From NCBI RefSeq assembly GCF_009184905.1, contig NZ_WESC01000003.1:1-64000 (forward strand): a stretch of DNA of 64,000 nt, written 5' to 3'. Within the stretch, counting starts at the first letter, position 1, and each line of letters begins with the position of its first letter. The translations under genes were made by a program, and so were the position numbers. Of this stretch, positions 25,917 through 34,239 are shown in pieces. The DNA is from Parvibaculum sedimenti. Lineage in GTDB: Bacteria; Pseudomonadota; Alphaproteobacteria; Parvibaculales; Parvibaculaceae. Under the pieces are notes generated by a model, which saw nothing but the letters and a program-made list of their open reading frames with translations, had not been told where the DNA came from and ran no database searches.

Positions 25917-27265
25917 CAGCGCGGAGCCCCGACCTCTTCGGCCAGCCAAGGGGCCTCGCCTTCCTCTTCGGCACGGAGATGTGGGAGCGCTTCTCCTATT
26001 ACGGTATGCGCGCCCTGCTGACCCTCTATATGGTCAAATATCTGCTGCTGCCGGAAAACCGCGACCGCGTGCTCGGCCTCGACGCGCTGCGCGGCATCTT
26101 CGAGAGCGTCTTCGGCCCGCTCGACGCGCAGCCCTTCGCCTCGCAGATCTACGGCTCCTATACGGCGCTCGTCTATCTCACGCCCGTTCTCGGCGGATAC
26201 ATCGCCGACCGCTGGCTCGGCCATCGCCGCACGGTCATCATCGGCGCGCTGCTGATGGCGCTCGGCCATTTCATGATGGCCGTCGAGCATCTGTTTCTCT
26301 TCGCGCTGCTGGCGCTCATTCTCGGCAATGGCGCGTTCAAGCCCAATATTTCCAGCCAGGTCGGCACGCTTTACGCCCCCGGCGACGCACGGCGCGACCG
26401 CGCCTATTCGATCTTCTATGTCGGCATTAATCTCGGCGCCTTCCTCGCACCGCTTGTCTGCGGAACTCTGGGTGAGCGCATCGGCTGGCATTACGGCTTC
26501 GCCGCGGCGGGCATCGGCATGTTGATCGCCATCGCGATCTACCATTTCGGTGCGCCGGACCTCCCTGCCGAGATGCCGCGCGCGGCAACGGCGGCGCCCC
26601 GGGCGCCGCTCACCCGCGACGACTGGCGCTCCATCGGGTCGCTGGGGCTTCTCTGCGTTTTCGTCGCCTTCTTCTGGGCGACCTATGAACAGCAGGGAAA
26701 CACCATCGCTCTGTGGGCGGACGGATATACCGACCGCGCCGTCAACCTTCTCGTCTGGCGGGGTGAAGTGCCGACGACATGGTTCCAGTCGTTGAACCCT
26801 TTCATGATCTTCGCCTTCACGCCCTTCGTCGTCGCGCTCTGGGCGCGGCAGTCGCGGCGCGGCACGGAGCCGTCGACCCTCGTCAAGATGTCGCTCGGCT
26901 GCCTCGGCGTCGCGCTCGGCAATCTCATCATGGTCGCCGCCGCCTATGAAGCAGGCGCGACAGGCAAGGCCAGCCCCTTCTGGCTCTTCGCCTATTTCGC
27001 CATCGTCACCATGGGCGAACTCTATCTCTCGCCGACAGGTCTCTCCTTCGTCTCGAAGATCGCCCCTGCCTCGCTTCTCTCGATGCTGATGGGGGTCTGG
27101 TTGCTGACCAACTTCGCAGGTAACTTCCTCGCCGGCTGGCTCGGCAGCTTCTGGAGCGGGATGGACAAGGGCGCGTTTTTCCTGATGATCGCAGGAATCG
27201 CGGGCGCGGCGAGCGTGGCGATCTTTGTTTTTGATCGTGTATTAAGGCCTCGCTCCTTGCTTTAA
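25913..27265 (+). CDS. POT/PTR family proton-dependent oligopeptide transporter
   Basis: A 450-residue inner-membrane transporter with 12 or more hydrophobic segments. The POT proton-coupling motif ExxER is seen in GTEMWERFSYYGMRALL at the N-terminus, and the PTR2 signature region in GGYIADRWLGHRRTVIIG and GNGAFKPNISSQVG. It imports di- or tripeptides with protons. The start overlaps the DUF1289 stop (ATGA). It is the last typical-composition gene before the AT-rich accessory island. Confidence 0.9.
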   Translation: MTARSPDLFGQPRGLAFLFGTEMWERFSYYGMRALLTLYMVKYLLLPENRDRVLGLDALRGIFESVFGPLDAQPFASQIYGSYTALVYLTPVLGGYIADRWLGHRRTVIIGALLMALGHFMMAVEHLFLFALLALILGNGAFKPNISSQVGTLYAPGDARRDRAYSIFYVGINLGAFLAPLVCGTLGERIGWHYGFAAAGIGMLIAIAIYHFGAPDLPAEMPRAATAAPRAPLTRDDWRSIGSLGLLCVFVAFFWATYEQQGNTIALWADGYTDRAVNLLVWRGEVPTTWFQSLNPFMIFAFTPFVVALWARQSRRGTEPSTLVKMSLGCLGVALGNLIMVAAAYEAGATGKASPFWLFAYFAIVTMGELYLSPTGLSFVSKIAPASLLSMLMGVWLLTNFAGNFLAGWLGSFWSGMDKGAFFLMIAGIAGAASVAIFVFDRVLRPRSLL

Positions 27266-27361
27266 AGAGCTCGTTGAACAGACATCTACACCGACCAAGG
27301 TAATATTATATCTCACCGAGGGCGTCGCAGTCACTGAAGTTCAGATGCAAGATTCGAAAAG

Positions 27362-27390
27362 TTGGGTTAGAATTTATCGTACGATTTAAT
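27362..27390 (+). promoter_or_regulatory. Candidate sigma-70-type promoter of the accessory island
   Basis: TTGGGT (27362-27367), a 17-nt spacer and TTTAAT (27385-27390), 23 bp before the ATG at 27414. The spacing and AT-rich setting fit a housekeeping promoter; no experimental or comparative support. Confidence 0.4.
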
Positions 27391-27413
27391 TCATATGAAC
27401 GGTCCGGCTCCCA

Positions 27414-28244
27414 ATGGCCAAAAAACAATCCTCATCGAATCGATTACCTAATGCTCCGTTGGCAGAAGTTGTGTTCGAGCTACGATGGGCGCTACAGAGT
27501 GACTCCACCACGCCTCTCACATTACAAAATGATCCAGGCTTAATACCGCTACTCGATGCGTTTACAAAAAACGCAAAGAAACTCGGTTTCGCATCATCTA
27601 AACAGCTAGTTTCCCCATTACAGACCGCCCCCTATGGAGTAGTGCGCCGCTATTATAAAGACGACAGCAAACCGTTCCCCTTGCTGCAGATCGGTCCCGG
27701 CATATTTGCCTGCAACGATGCGTCACAATACGAGTGGACTTCTTATAAGACCCTTATCACCAAAGGTCTCACGTCGCTATTTTCCTCATATCCGAAGCTC
27801 GGATTTTTTCCACTAGCTCCGATATTTCTAGAGCTTCGCTACGTTGACGTGTTCGACAGGTCTCTCTTCGGAAAAGCTGCCCTTTTCGATTTTCTACAAA
27901 AAGGTACTTCTCTCAAATTAGATCTTCCACCAATGCTCTCGGAGCGTAGCACTTTTGGCGGTGACGCGGATGGTCGCCTTTTATTTCGCAGAGACCTGAA
28001 AGGATGGAAGGACACCATCTTTAGCTTCGATATCGGATCAGCGACGAATAACGGAAATCAGGAACAAATAGTTCGGCTAGAGACAAAAGTCACAACTGGT
28101 CAAAGTGGTATATTGGCGCTGAAAACTCCTGCACCATTTATCAAAAATGTCGAAAAGTGGCTCGACTTCGCCCATGGAATTACGAGTCCATTTTTCAAAC
28201 AACTCATCCTGCCAACGACTATGGCCAAATTCTCAGTGGATTAA
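27414..28244 (+). CDS. TIGR04255 family protein of unknown function
   Basis: A 276-residue protein with the N-terminal LPNAPLAEVVFELRWALQ that marks the sporadically distributed TIGR04255 family. It continues with PYGVVRRYYKDDSKPFPLLQIGPGIFACND, a YEWTSYKTLI segment, a LELRYVDVFD strand, and a C-terminal WLDFAHGITSPFFKQLI helix of the same family. No signal peptide, membrane segment or known catalytic motif is seen. Base composition is far from the neighbours (24 of 60 G/C at 27541-27600 against 40 of 60 at 26881-26940), indicating transfer. It is followed 6 bp later by a second unknown gene and then a third. Function is unknown; a role in mobile-element conflict is conceivable only by context. 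Confidence 0.82.
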   Translation: MAKKQSSSNRLPNAPLAEVVFELRWALQSDSTTPLTLQNDPGLIPLLDAFTKNAKKLGFASSKQLVSPLQTAPYGVVRRYYKDDSKPFPLLQIGPGIFACNDASQYEWTSYKTLITKGLTSLFSSYPKLGFFPLAPIFLELRYVDVFDRSLFGKAALFDFLQKGTSLKLDLPPMLSERSTFGGDADGRLLFRRDLKGWKDTIFSFDIGSATNNGNQEQIVRLETKVTTGQSGILALKTPAPFIKNVEKWLDFAHGITSPFFKQLILPTTMAKFSVD

Positions 28245-28250
28245 TTAGGC

Positions 28251-28811
28251 ATGGATACAACCGACATATCGCCGATTGATTGGGACATCGGCGACGAGAT
28301 CAGTTCGACCAAACATCGGCTTTCGGTGATTCATGCCGAGGGTGCAGCCAAACACCTCCCCAGGCACCCCGATGCGGCGGACGACGATCTAAATCCATCC
28401 ACCGATACGATGCCCCAACCTCTGCTGACAAACTGGGGGCGCCTTGGTCGCGCCAGTATAAGTATCGCGATGTATGAGAGTCTTGTCCGCATCGCGATGT
28501 ATACAGATGGATGGCACGGGCCAGGTTCGTTGGGACTTCGCTCATCATCCCTGAAACGATTTATTGAGTTCTGGTCTCTGGTTCGAAACGACGCCGCCGA
28601 GCCAGAAATTAGCCTCTCCTCGGACGGCTCTCTTCACACGGAATGGTATAAATCGGCCCGCCAGCGGCTTGATCTTCGTTTTGCCGATCAGTCCGTTTTT
28701 TTTGGGTTATTTAGTAACAATACCATTTTAGAAGGCGCCGATAGCGTCGATACGGTAGCTCAAATTTTGCGCTTACATCGCGCTGCCCCCCTACGATGGA
28801 AAGCCAAGTGA
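28251..28811 (+). CDS. Hypothetical protein of the accessory island (GWHG / DGSLHTEW motifs)
   Basis: A 186-residue protein I cannot assign to a named family. The first 60 residues are acidic and look disordered. After that comes a helix (SISIAMYESLVRIAMY), the block YTDGWHGPGSLGLRSSSLKR, a helix, and PEISLSSDGSLHTEWYKSAR then a strand pair (LDLRFADQSVFFGLF). The GWxG and DGSLxxEW blocks look like conserved motifs of a small alpha/beta domain; this is my reading of the sequence, not a search. It lies 6 bp after the TIGR04255 gene and overlaps the third gene, so the three form an operon. AT-rich codon use like its neighbours. Confidence 0.75.
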   Translation: MDTTDISPIDWDIGDEISSTKHRLSVIHAEGAAKHLPRHPDAADDDLNPSTDTMPQPLLTNWGRLGRASISIAMYESLVRIAMYTDGWHGPGSLGLRSSSLKRFIEFWSLVRNDAAEPEISLSSDGSLHTEWYKSARQRLDLRFADQSVFFGLFSNNTILEGADSVDTVAQILRLHRAAPLRWKAK

Positions 28812-29299
28812 ATACACCAACATTCTCGGGCAAAAAACAGCTCGTACGATATATCGACAAAGTACACCGCCTCAAAAACAGAAGGCCTGCAGTCGCAGCA
28901 TTTTTACCGGATCCTCCAAGTGCCGATCCATCAAATGACCACCTTTCGGTTAACTCTCTTGAAATAGAGAAGATTGACGAGATTGCAACTTATCACCGGT
29001 GGAAGTGGCAAAATGAAGAAGGCCAGGTGGCCTTGGCGGTACACAAGGTGCATCAATACAGTGACGCTGCAAAAAAAAGTGGTGTCGAGCTGAGTTACGA
29101 CAAGCATCAAGCTATCTGGTTTTTTTCCGGATCGAAAAAAGAACCGGAAATGGCATACAGACATCGCCCGGTTAAAGCTCACAATAACCCATATGCCTCC
29201 CCCTCCCACTGCGGGGTTGAGTTCTCGCGAGTACTTAAAGAGCACCGCGCATCACAGTTCGCGCGAAGAATGACCACTCAAAAGTTTCACCTCAAGTAA
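28796..29299 (+). CDS. Hypothetical protein of the accessory island, third gene
   Basis: A 167-residue basic protein. It starts at ATG 28796 inside the previous gene, or at GTG 28808 which overlaps that gene's TGA as GTGA; the second is the more usual coupling. Features: an N-terminal basic helix (RYIDKVHRLKNRRP), a DHLSVNSLEIEKIDEIATY block, a histidine-containing central part (VALAVHKVHQYSDAAKKSG) and a C-terminal VKAHNNPYASPSHCGVEF segment with His and Cys. No domain is recognised. It is the last gene of the AT-rich island. It might be a nucleic-acid-binding or effector partner of the two genes before it, but nothing in the sequence proves that. Confidence 0.72.
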   Translation: MESQVNTPTFSGKKQLVRYIDKVHRLKNRRPAVAAFLPDPPSADPSNDHLSVNSLEIEKIDEIATYHRWKWQNEEGQVALAVHKVHQYSDAAKKSGVELSYDKHQAIWFFSGSKKEPEMAYRHRPVKAHNNPYASPSHCGVEFSRVLKEHRASQFARRMTTQKFHLK

Positions 29300-29588
29300 G
29301 TCGCTACCCAGCAGTATGCGCGAACCAATACCTATGGGGCGCTCGGCGAGAAGGCCGTGTTCGCACCTCGTTTCCACAATATATTCAGGTCGAACGCCTA
29401 TCGCGTCCGACAAATGACATACCAGTTTTAACGTTTCTCGCCGTCGGACAAGGTTTTGTCCACTCAAGGCAATTTTGATGGGTGACCTCGATAGGATAGC
29501 ATCTCACGTAGCGAGAAAGTTTCTTTGTCCCACCTGTAAATAATGGCGAGCGCGGCAAATGAATGCTGCGCCCGTTTGTTCTTCCGCA
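29300..29588. other. Right flank of the accessory island, no gene recognised
   Basis: This 289-bp stretch has intermediate composition. A 71-codon minus-strand frame (29252-29467) reads smoothly but overlaps the third island gene and matches no family I know. It could be a gene remnant. No tRNA, att-like direct repeat or transposase was seen, so how the island was acquired is not evident. Confidence 0.4.
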
Positions 29589-30152
29589 TCACTCCGCCCG
29601 CTTGCGGCCGGTGAACATGGCTCGCACCAGGTTTTCCTTGTGCTCGGCGCTGGCGACGAAGACACCGGCGATGTGGAGGCCGACGAGGATCAGCGCGAGG
29701 TTGGCGAGTGCTTCATGCACTTCCTCGACCCATTCGATGCCCCAGAAGGCATCGGTCGTCATCATGATACCGGTGCCGCAAAGCGCGGCGAGCATGGCGA
29801 GAAGCGCCATCACCATCGCGCCGCCTGCCGGGTTGTGGCCGATGTAACGCTTCGCGCGGAACAGGACCGTATCGAAGAGATAACGGATCACCGTCGAGGG
29901 CCGGTAGATGAAGTCGGAGAAGCGCGCATGCGTGCTGCCGACAAGGCCCCAGACAAGGCGGATGCCGACAAGTCCGGCGATCGTGTAGCCCGCGATCTCG
30001 TGAACGCTCTGAAGCTCGTCACCCGTGGCCCAGGCGGTCGCGAAAGCGATCACCAGCGACCAGTGGAAGATGCGCACCAGCGGGTCCCAGACGCGGACGG
30101 TGGCCGGCCGCATTTCGCGGCCGGCATCCAAAGTCTCGAGCGCGGGAGACAT
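29589..30152 (-). CDS. Cytochrome b561 / Ni-Fe-hydrogenase-type b cytochrome
   Basis: A 187-residue integral membrane b-type cytochrome with four hydrophobic segments. Candidate haem ligands are the His residues in RIFHWSLVI (segment 1), LQSVHEIAGYTIAG (segment 2) and EVHEALANLALILVGLHIAG (segment 4). Relatives carry electrons between quinones and periplasmic partners. The start overlaps by one base the stop of the periplasmic PepSY gene, so both are in one minus-strand operon, divergent from the PepSY/two-component genes. The pairing suggests a redox step sensed and adjusted by that regulatory system. Confidence 0.88.
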   Translation of the reverse strand: MSPALETLDAGREMRPATVRVWDPLVRIFHWSLVIAFATAWATGDELQSVHEIAGYTIAGLVGIRLVWGLVGSTHARFSDFIYRPSTVIRYLFDTVLFRAKRYIGHNPAGGAMVMALLAMLAALCGTGIMMTTDAFWGIEWVEEVHEALANLALILVGLHIAGVFVASAEHKENLVRAMFTGRKRAE

Positions 30153-30439
30153 TAGTCGTCTTCCTTGCCGTTGACGCGCTCGCCGGTGACCGGGTTGAAG
30201 TAGAGTTCGGCCTTGGCGCCGTTCTTGTCGACCACATAGAGCTCGTAGCAGCCGTCTTCGGCCTTCACGCGGCGGACCTCATAGCCAAGCGCGGTGCCCT
30301 TCGCCTTGATGGCGTCTTCGCTGAGCCACTGTTCGCGCGGCGCATTGCCACAGCTCGCTTTGCCCTCTTCCTCGGCGAAGGCGGGAACAGCCGCGCCCAT
30401 GGCGAGGACGACGGCGGACAATTGAAGCATCTTACGCAT
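30152..30439 (-). CDS. Periplasmic PepSY domain protein
   Basis: A 95-residue exported protein: signal peptide MRKMLQLSAVVLAMGAAVPAFA then a single PepSY domain with WLSEDAIKAKGTALGYEVRRV and YELYVVDKNGAKAELYFNPV. The pair of Cys residues (ASCGNAP and DGCYELY) could form a disulphide. PepSY domains often inhibit or bind partners and accompany cytochromes and two-component systems. It leads the operon with the b561 cytochrome. It faces another PepSY gene across a 128-bp divergent promoter region (30440-30567). Confidence 0.87.
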   Translation of the reverse strand: MRKMLQLSAVVLAMGAAVPAFAEEEGKASCGNAPREQWLSEDAIKAKGTALGYEVRRVKAEDGCYELYVVDKNGAKAELYFNPVTGERVNGKEDD

Positions 30440-30567
30440 TGTGAAACTCTCCTGTTGAACGGGATCGCTCCGATCCCCGACGAATGCGACCCTAGCGGAG
30501 TGGCACTGACAGAGAGCTGAGTGCCCCTGTCAGCGAATTGTCAGCTGCCGGATGCGATCCTGACGCA

Positions 30568-30921
30568 ATGACCGAACGGCGAATGAAATGGCGAGAACTC
30601 GTGGCGGCGCTTGCGTTGGCAGCACCGCTCTGCGCCCTTGTGCCGCAGGCGATGGCCGGGGAATCGACCGCCCGCGAAAACATTGAGGAACACGACCATG
30701 ATCGCGCCCGCCACGCGCGCGAACGCGGCGAGATCAAGTCGCTCGAAGAAATCATGCCGATGGTCTCGCGCGAGGCGCCGGGCGAAGTGTCCCACATCGA
30801 ACTCGAACGCGATGACGGTCTCTGGGTCTACGAATTCCGGATCATCGACGGCAAAGGCCATCTTGAGGAAATCAAGGTCGATGCCGCGACAGGCCGCATC
30901 ATCGAGCGGGAGAGCGAGTGA
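30568..30921 (+). CDS. Exported PepSY domain protein
   Basis: A 117-residue protein from ATG 30568 (ATG 30583 is possible): signal peptide-like WRELVAALALAAPLCALVPQAMA, a His/Arg-rich linker (EEHDHDRARHARERGE) and a PepSY domain (IKSLEEIMPMV, GEVSHIELERDDGLWVYEF, IIDGKGHLEEIKVDAATG). The His-rich linker could bind metal; that is inference. The stop overlaps the response-regulator start as TGATG, so the three genes PepSY-regulator-kinase are translated together. It is probably a periplasmic modulator of the kinase. Confidence 0.83.
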   Translation: MTERRMKWRELVAALALAAPLCALVPQAMAGESTARENIEEHDHDRARHARERGEIKSLEEIMPMVSREAPGEVSHIELERDDGLWVYEFRIIDGKGHLEEIKVDAATGRIIERESE

Positions 30922-31586
30922 TGCGCGTTCTTCTGGTCGAGGATGAGGACAGGATCGCCGCCGATGTCGCCACGGCGCTGACGGCGGCGGGCTTCACCGT
31001 CGAGCGCGAGGCTGATGGCGAGGAGGCCTGGTTTCGTGGCGATACGGAAGAATTCGACGCGGTGGTGCTCGACCTCGGACTGCCCGGCATGGACGGGCTT
31101 GCCGTGCTGAAACGCTGGCGCGATGCGGGGCGGCGCTTTCCCGTTCTCGTGCTCACTGCGCGCGGGCGCTGGGCCGAGCGCGTGGAGGGCATCGACGCGG
31201 GCGCCGACGACTATCTGCCCAAGCCCTTCCAGATGGAGGAGCTGATCGCGCGGTTGCGGGCGCTGATCCGCCGCGCTGCCGGACAGGCCTCCTCCATCCT
31301 CGTCAACGGCACGGTCCGTCTCGACACGCGGCGCATGGAAGTCACCGTGAATGGCGTGCCGGTGAACCTTTCGCCGCAGGAATATCGCCTCCTCTCCTAT
31401 CTCATGCATCATGCCGGCCGCGTCGTATCGCAACTCGAACTGACGGAGCATCTCTACGCGCAGGATTTCGAGCGCGAGTCGAACGCCATCGAAGTCATGG
31501 TGGGCCGGGTGCGGCGGAAGCTTGGCGTCGATCTGATCGAGACCCGGCGCGGCTTCGGCTACATGGTTGCGGAGGCCGCACCATGA
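30921..31586 (+). CDS. OmpR/PhoP-type response regulator
   Basis: A 221-residue response regulator. The receiver domain has the acidic pair in VEDEDR, phospho-acceptor Asp about 51 in VVLDLGLPGMDG, and Lys in LPKPF. The C-terminal winged helix (about residues 125-218) shows LSPQEYRLLSYLMHHAGRVV and the recognition helix region SNAIEVMVGRVRRKL with RRGFGYM. ATG 30921 overlaps the PepSY stop; GTG 30918 is also in frame. The kinase start overlaps its stop (ATGA). Likely targets are the divergent PepSY/cytochrome b561 promoter and its own. Confidence 0.93.
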   Translation: MRVLLVEDEDRIAADVATALTAAGFTVEREADGEEAWFRGDTEEFDAVVLDLGLPGMDGLAVLKRWRDAGRRFPVLVLTARGRWAERVEGIDAGADDYLPKPFQMEELIARLRALIRRAAGQASSILVNGTVRLDTRRMEVTVNGVPVNLSPQEYRLLSYLMHHAGRVVSQLELTEHLYAQDFERESNAIEVMVGRVRRKLGVDLIETRRGFGYMVAEAAP

Positions 31587-32959
31587 AGCTGCGCTCGCTG
31601 CGCCTGCGCCTTCTCTTCATGGCACTCGTTGCGAATGCGCTGGCGCTGGCGATTTCCGGTGTCGGACTCGTCTATCTCTTCGAGCGCCATGTCGAACAGC
31701 GCATCGACAGCGAACTTGAAACCTATCTGAACCAACTCGCGGGCCTCGTCACCTTCGCGCCCGATGGCACGGCGACCATCTCGACACCCTTGTCTGATCC
31801 GCGCTTCGACCAGCCGTTGAGCGGCCTTTATTGGCAGGTCGGCGATGACGCGCGCGGCACTCTGCTGCGCTCCCGTTCTCTCTGGGACACGACGCTGGCG
31901 CTCCCCCGCGACACGCTCGGCAACGGCGCGGTTCATCGACATGAATTGGCGGGGCCCGGAAAGGCACAGCTCATCGTTCGCGAACGGTCGATCACCTATC
32001 GAACGGGCGGCGACAACCGGACGCTCCGCATCGCCGTTGGCATCGACGCTTCCGAGGCGCGAACGGCAGCGCGCGCCTTCGCAGGCGATCTCATTCCTTC
32101 GCTCATTTTGCTCGGTGCCGTGCTTCTTGGCGCCGCCTGGGCGCAGGTGCAGCTCGGCCTTCGCCCACTGGAGGAAATCCGGCGCGGCGTCGGCGCCATA
32201 CGCTCCGGCATTCGCCGTCGCCTGCCCCATGATTTCCCCGAAGAAGTGATGCCGCTTGCGGAAGAGGTGAACAATTTGCTCGACGCGCAGGAAAAGGCCA
32301 TCGAGCAGGCCCGCGCCAGCGCGGGCGACCTCGCCCATGGCCTCAAGACGCCGCTCACGGCCCTCGCCGCTGACGCCCGGGCGTTGCGCGAACGCGGCGA
32401 CGCGGAAACTGCGCGAAACATCGAGGACATAGCCGAGGCGATGCACCGCCACATTGAGCGAGCACTCACCAAAGCCCGCCTGAGAGGCAGCCAGCGCACT
32501 GCAACACCGGTCGCGCCTTTGGCAGAACGCCTCATTCAGACCATTCGCAAGACGCCGCTCGGCAGCGCCTTGCAGTGGGAAAACGAGATTGCTCCGCATG
32601 TATCGGCAGCGATCGACCCGGACGATCTCGCGGAACTGCTCGGCAATATCATCGAAAATGCAGCCAAATGGGCGCGGACCAGGGTGTGCCTCTCTTCCAT
32701 CGCACGGGACGGCATAGTGACCGTGGTGATCGACGATGACGGCCCCGGCATTCCTGAAGCCTCTCGCCATGCCGTGCTCGAACGCGGCGTGCGCCTCGAC
32801 CAGACGAAATCAGGAAGCGGCCTTGGCCTCGCCATCGTCGGCGACATCGTCGAAGCCTATGGCGGCGAGCTGACGCTGGAAGAGAGTCCGCTCGGCGGGT
32901 TGCGCGTGGGCGTGAAACTGCCTTCCGCTAGAAGAGCGCCGCATACTCAACCACATTGA
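31583..32959 (+). CDS. PhoQ-like sensor histidine kinase
   Basis: A 458-residue kinase. An N-terminal membrane helix (residues 10-34), a periplasmic domain of about 135 residues, a second helix (about 171-190), a HAMP-like linker, and HisKA with His252 in DLAHGLKTPLTAL. The HATPase domain has N box NIIENAAKWA, DDDGPGIPE and SGSGLGLAIV. It is the cognate sensor of the preceding regulator, with an ATGA overlap. The periplasmic part could meet the PepSY protein. The final 32 bp overlap the convergent membrane protein gene, and the last ten residues (RRAPHTQPH) extend past the usual kinase end. Confidence 0.92.
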   Translation: MKLRSLRLRLLFMALVANALALAISGVGLVYLFERHVEQRIDSELETYLNQLAGLVTFAPDGTATISTPLSDPRFDQPLSGLYWQVGDDARGTLLRSRSLWDTTLALPRDTLGNGAVHRHELAGPGKAQLIVRERSITYRTGGDNRTLRIAVGIDASEARTAARAFAGDLIPSLILLGAVLLGAAWAQVQLGLRPLEEIRRGVGAIRSGIRRRLPHDFPEEVMPLAEEVNNLLDAQEKAIEQARASAGDLAHGLKTPLTALAADARALRERGDAETARNIEDIAEAMHRHIERALTKARLRGSQRTATPVAPLAERLIQTIRKTPLGSALQWENEIAPHVSAAIDPDDLAELLGNIIENAAKWARTRVCLSSIARDGIVTVVIDDDGPGIPEASRHAVLERGVRLDQTKSGSGLGLAIVGDIVEAYGGELTLEESPLGGLRVGVKLPSARRAPHTQPH

Positions 32960-34172
32960 GCGCGTGGCGCGACTGGAAGACATAGCCTCTCGCGCGCAAG
33001 GCTTTTTCTATGCCGGGCATGTGTTCCGCGCCCCACGGAATGACGACCGTCGCGCATCCTCCCGCATTCTTGTCGAACGTGGAAATCAGCTTCGCGTTGC
33101 GCTTGTCGATGAGTTCGACATAGATAGCGCTCACATCCTTGTCAGTGTAGCGGTCGCTCATCGACTGGATGCGACGCCAGGCCACCCAGATCGAGGGAGC
33201 GCTGTAGAGTTCACCGACCTCGCGGAGAAAATCGACGGTCTTGGCTGAGAAATCGGAGATGTCGATATCTGCGCGGATCACATTCGACACCTGCGGCACA
33301 GCGGCATCGGCCGCAGGTTTTTGAGCGGTCTCGCCCGCCTTCTTCGCCATCCATTCGGCCTGAATGCCCGACTGTTCGGCAAGACCAAGCGCGCCAGCGA
33401 TATGATTGTAGGAAAACTTGCCCTTGAGCAGCCCCTTCTCGTCGCTCACCCCTTCGACCAATACCAGCGCATCGGAAGGAAAGCTCGCGAAGAGATCGCG
33501 GTAGAAGCGACCTTCGCCGATATGGATCATGCCGATGAGACGGACCGTCTTTCCATCTTTCGTGAAAACCGACTCGTGCGCTTCGATACCTTTCGACGTG
33601 AAGTCGATATAGCCGCCCGTGTGCTCTTCAACTGCGGATGCGACGAGCTTTGCGCCGACGATCGGCATCGCGACCAGCAGCCCAAGGAACACGACGCCCA
33701 GCGCAATGAATGTGCGGCGAACGAGGTGCGTCTTCACGGGAAGATCGGTGGCGCGAAGCAGGAAACGTCCGCTCAGCTTCCTGACCTGATAGAGAGCCAA
33801 CGCGGCGAGGGCTATCTGGATGAAGTCGAGCGGCAGACTCGAAAGCGGCTGCCCTGCCGTCGCGGCGAGCGGCCAGCCCCAGAGATTGGCCCAAAAGGCG
33901 TAGACGGCAGGCAGAACGAATATGCGCTTCGGCACCTGCGGCACGAAGACGAGGATCAGCGCGACAAAGACCGCGAACGCGAGAACAATGGCCGCAACGA
34001 TTTCGCGCAGGAGCGTGAGGCCATGAAAGGCTCCCAAACCCATCGACAGGTCGTCGAGCGTCGAGAGAACGCCATCGGCGGCGAATGCGAGCAGCCATGC
34101 GCTTACAAAAGGCGCGACACCGCCAAGAAAGCGGCTGCGGCGCGTCGGGGCCTCGCTTGTCACGTCGCTCAT
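32928..34172 (-). CDS. Multi-pass membrane protein with TraB/GumN-like domain
   Basis: A 414-residue protein. The first half has about five hydrophobic segments (residues 15-190, including LREIVAAIVLAFAVFVALIL and TFIALGVVFLGLLVAMPIVG). The second half reads like a TraB/GumN-type domain: KTVRLIGMIHIGEGRFYRDL with a His after the strand, SDALVLVEGVSD, and a C-terminal VVIPWGAEHMPGIEKALRARGY. In that superfamily the conserved His/Glu residues suggest metal-dependent hydrolysis, but many members are uncharacterised. The fusion to an N-terminal membrane bundle is unusual. It is convergent with, and overlaps, the kinase gene. Confidence 0.72.
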   Translation of the reverse strand: MSDVTSEAPTRRSRFLGGVAPFVSAWLLAFAADGVLSTLDDLSMGLGAFHGLTLLREIVAAIVLAFAVFVALILVFVPQVPKRIFVLPAVYAFWANLWGWPLAATAGQPLSSLPLDFIQIALAALALYQVRKLSGRFLLRATDLPVKTHLVRRTFIALGVVFLGLLVAMPIVGAKLVASAVEEHTGGYIDFTSKGIEAHESVFTKDGKTVRLIGMIHIGEGRFYRDLFASFPSDALVLVEGVSDEKGLLKGKFSYNHIAGALGLAEQSGIQAEWMAKKAGETAQKPAADAAVPQVSNVIRADIDISDFSAKTVDFLREVGELYSAPSIWVAWRRIQSMSDRYTDKDVSAIYVELIDKRNAKLISTFDKNAGGCATVVIPWGAEHMPGIEKALRARGYVFQSRHALNVVEYAALF

Positions 34173-34239
34173 CCGCCAGTCCTTTCGATGGTCGGCGGAG
34201 AAGCTAGCAGAGCGGCGGGCTGGCGATCCAGTAGGCTGA

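Noticed and set aside
29252-29467. 71-codon minus-strand frame at the right edge of the accessory island
   Set aside because: Overlaps the end of a better gene, starts with a weak codon and matches nothing known; at most a remnant.
27266-29588. Prophage or integrative element around the AT-rich genes
   Set aside because: No integrase, tRNA, direct repeat or phage gene is present; only composition and gene novelty mark the island.
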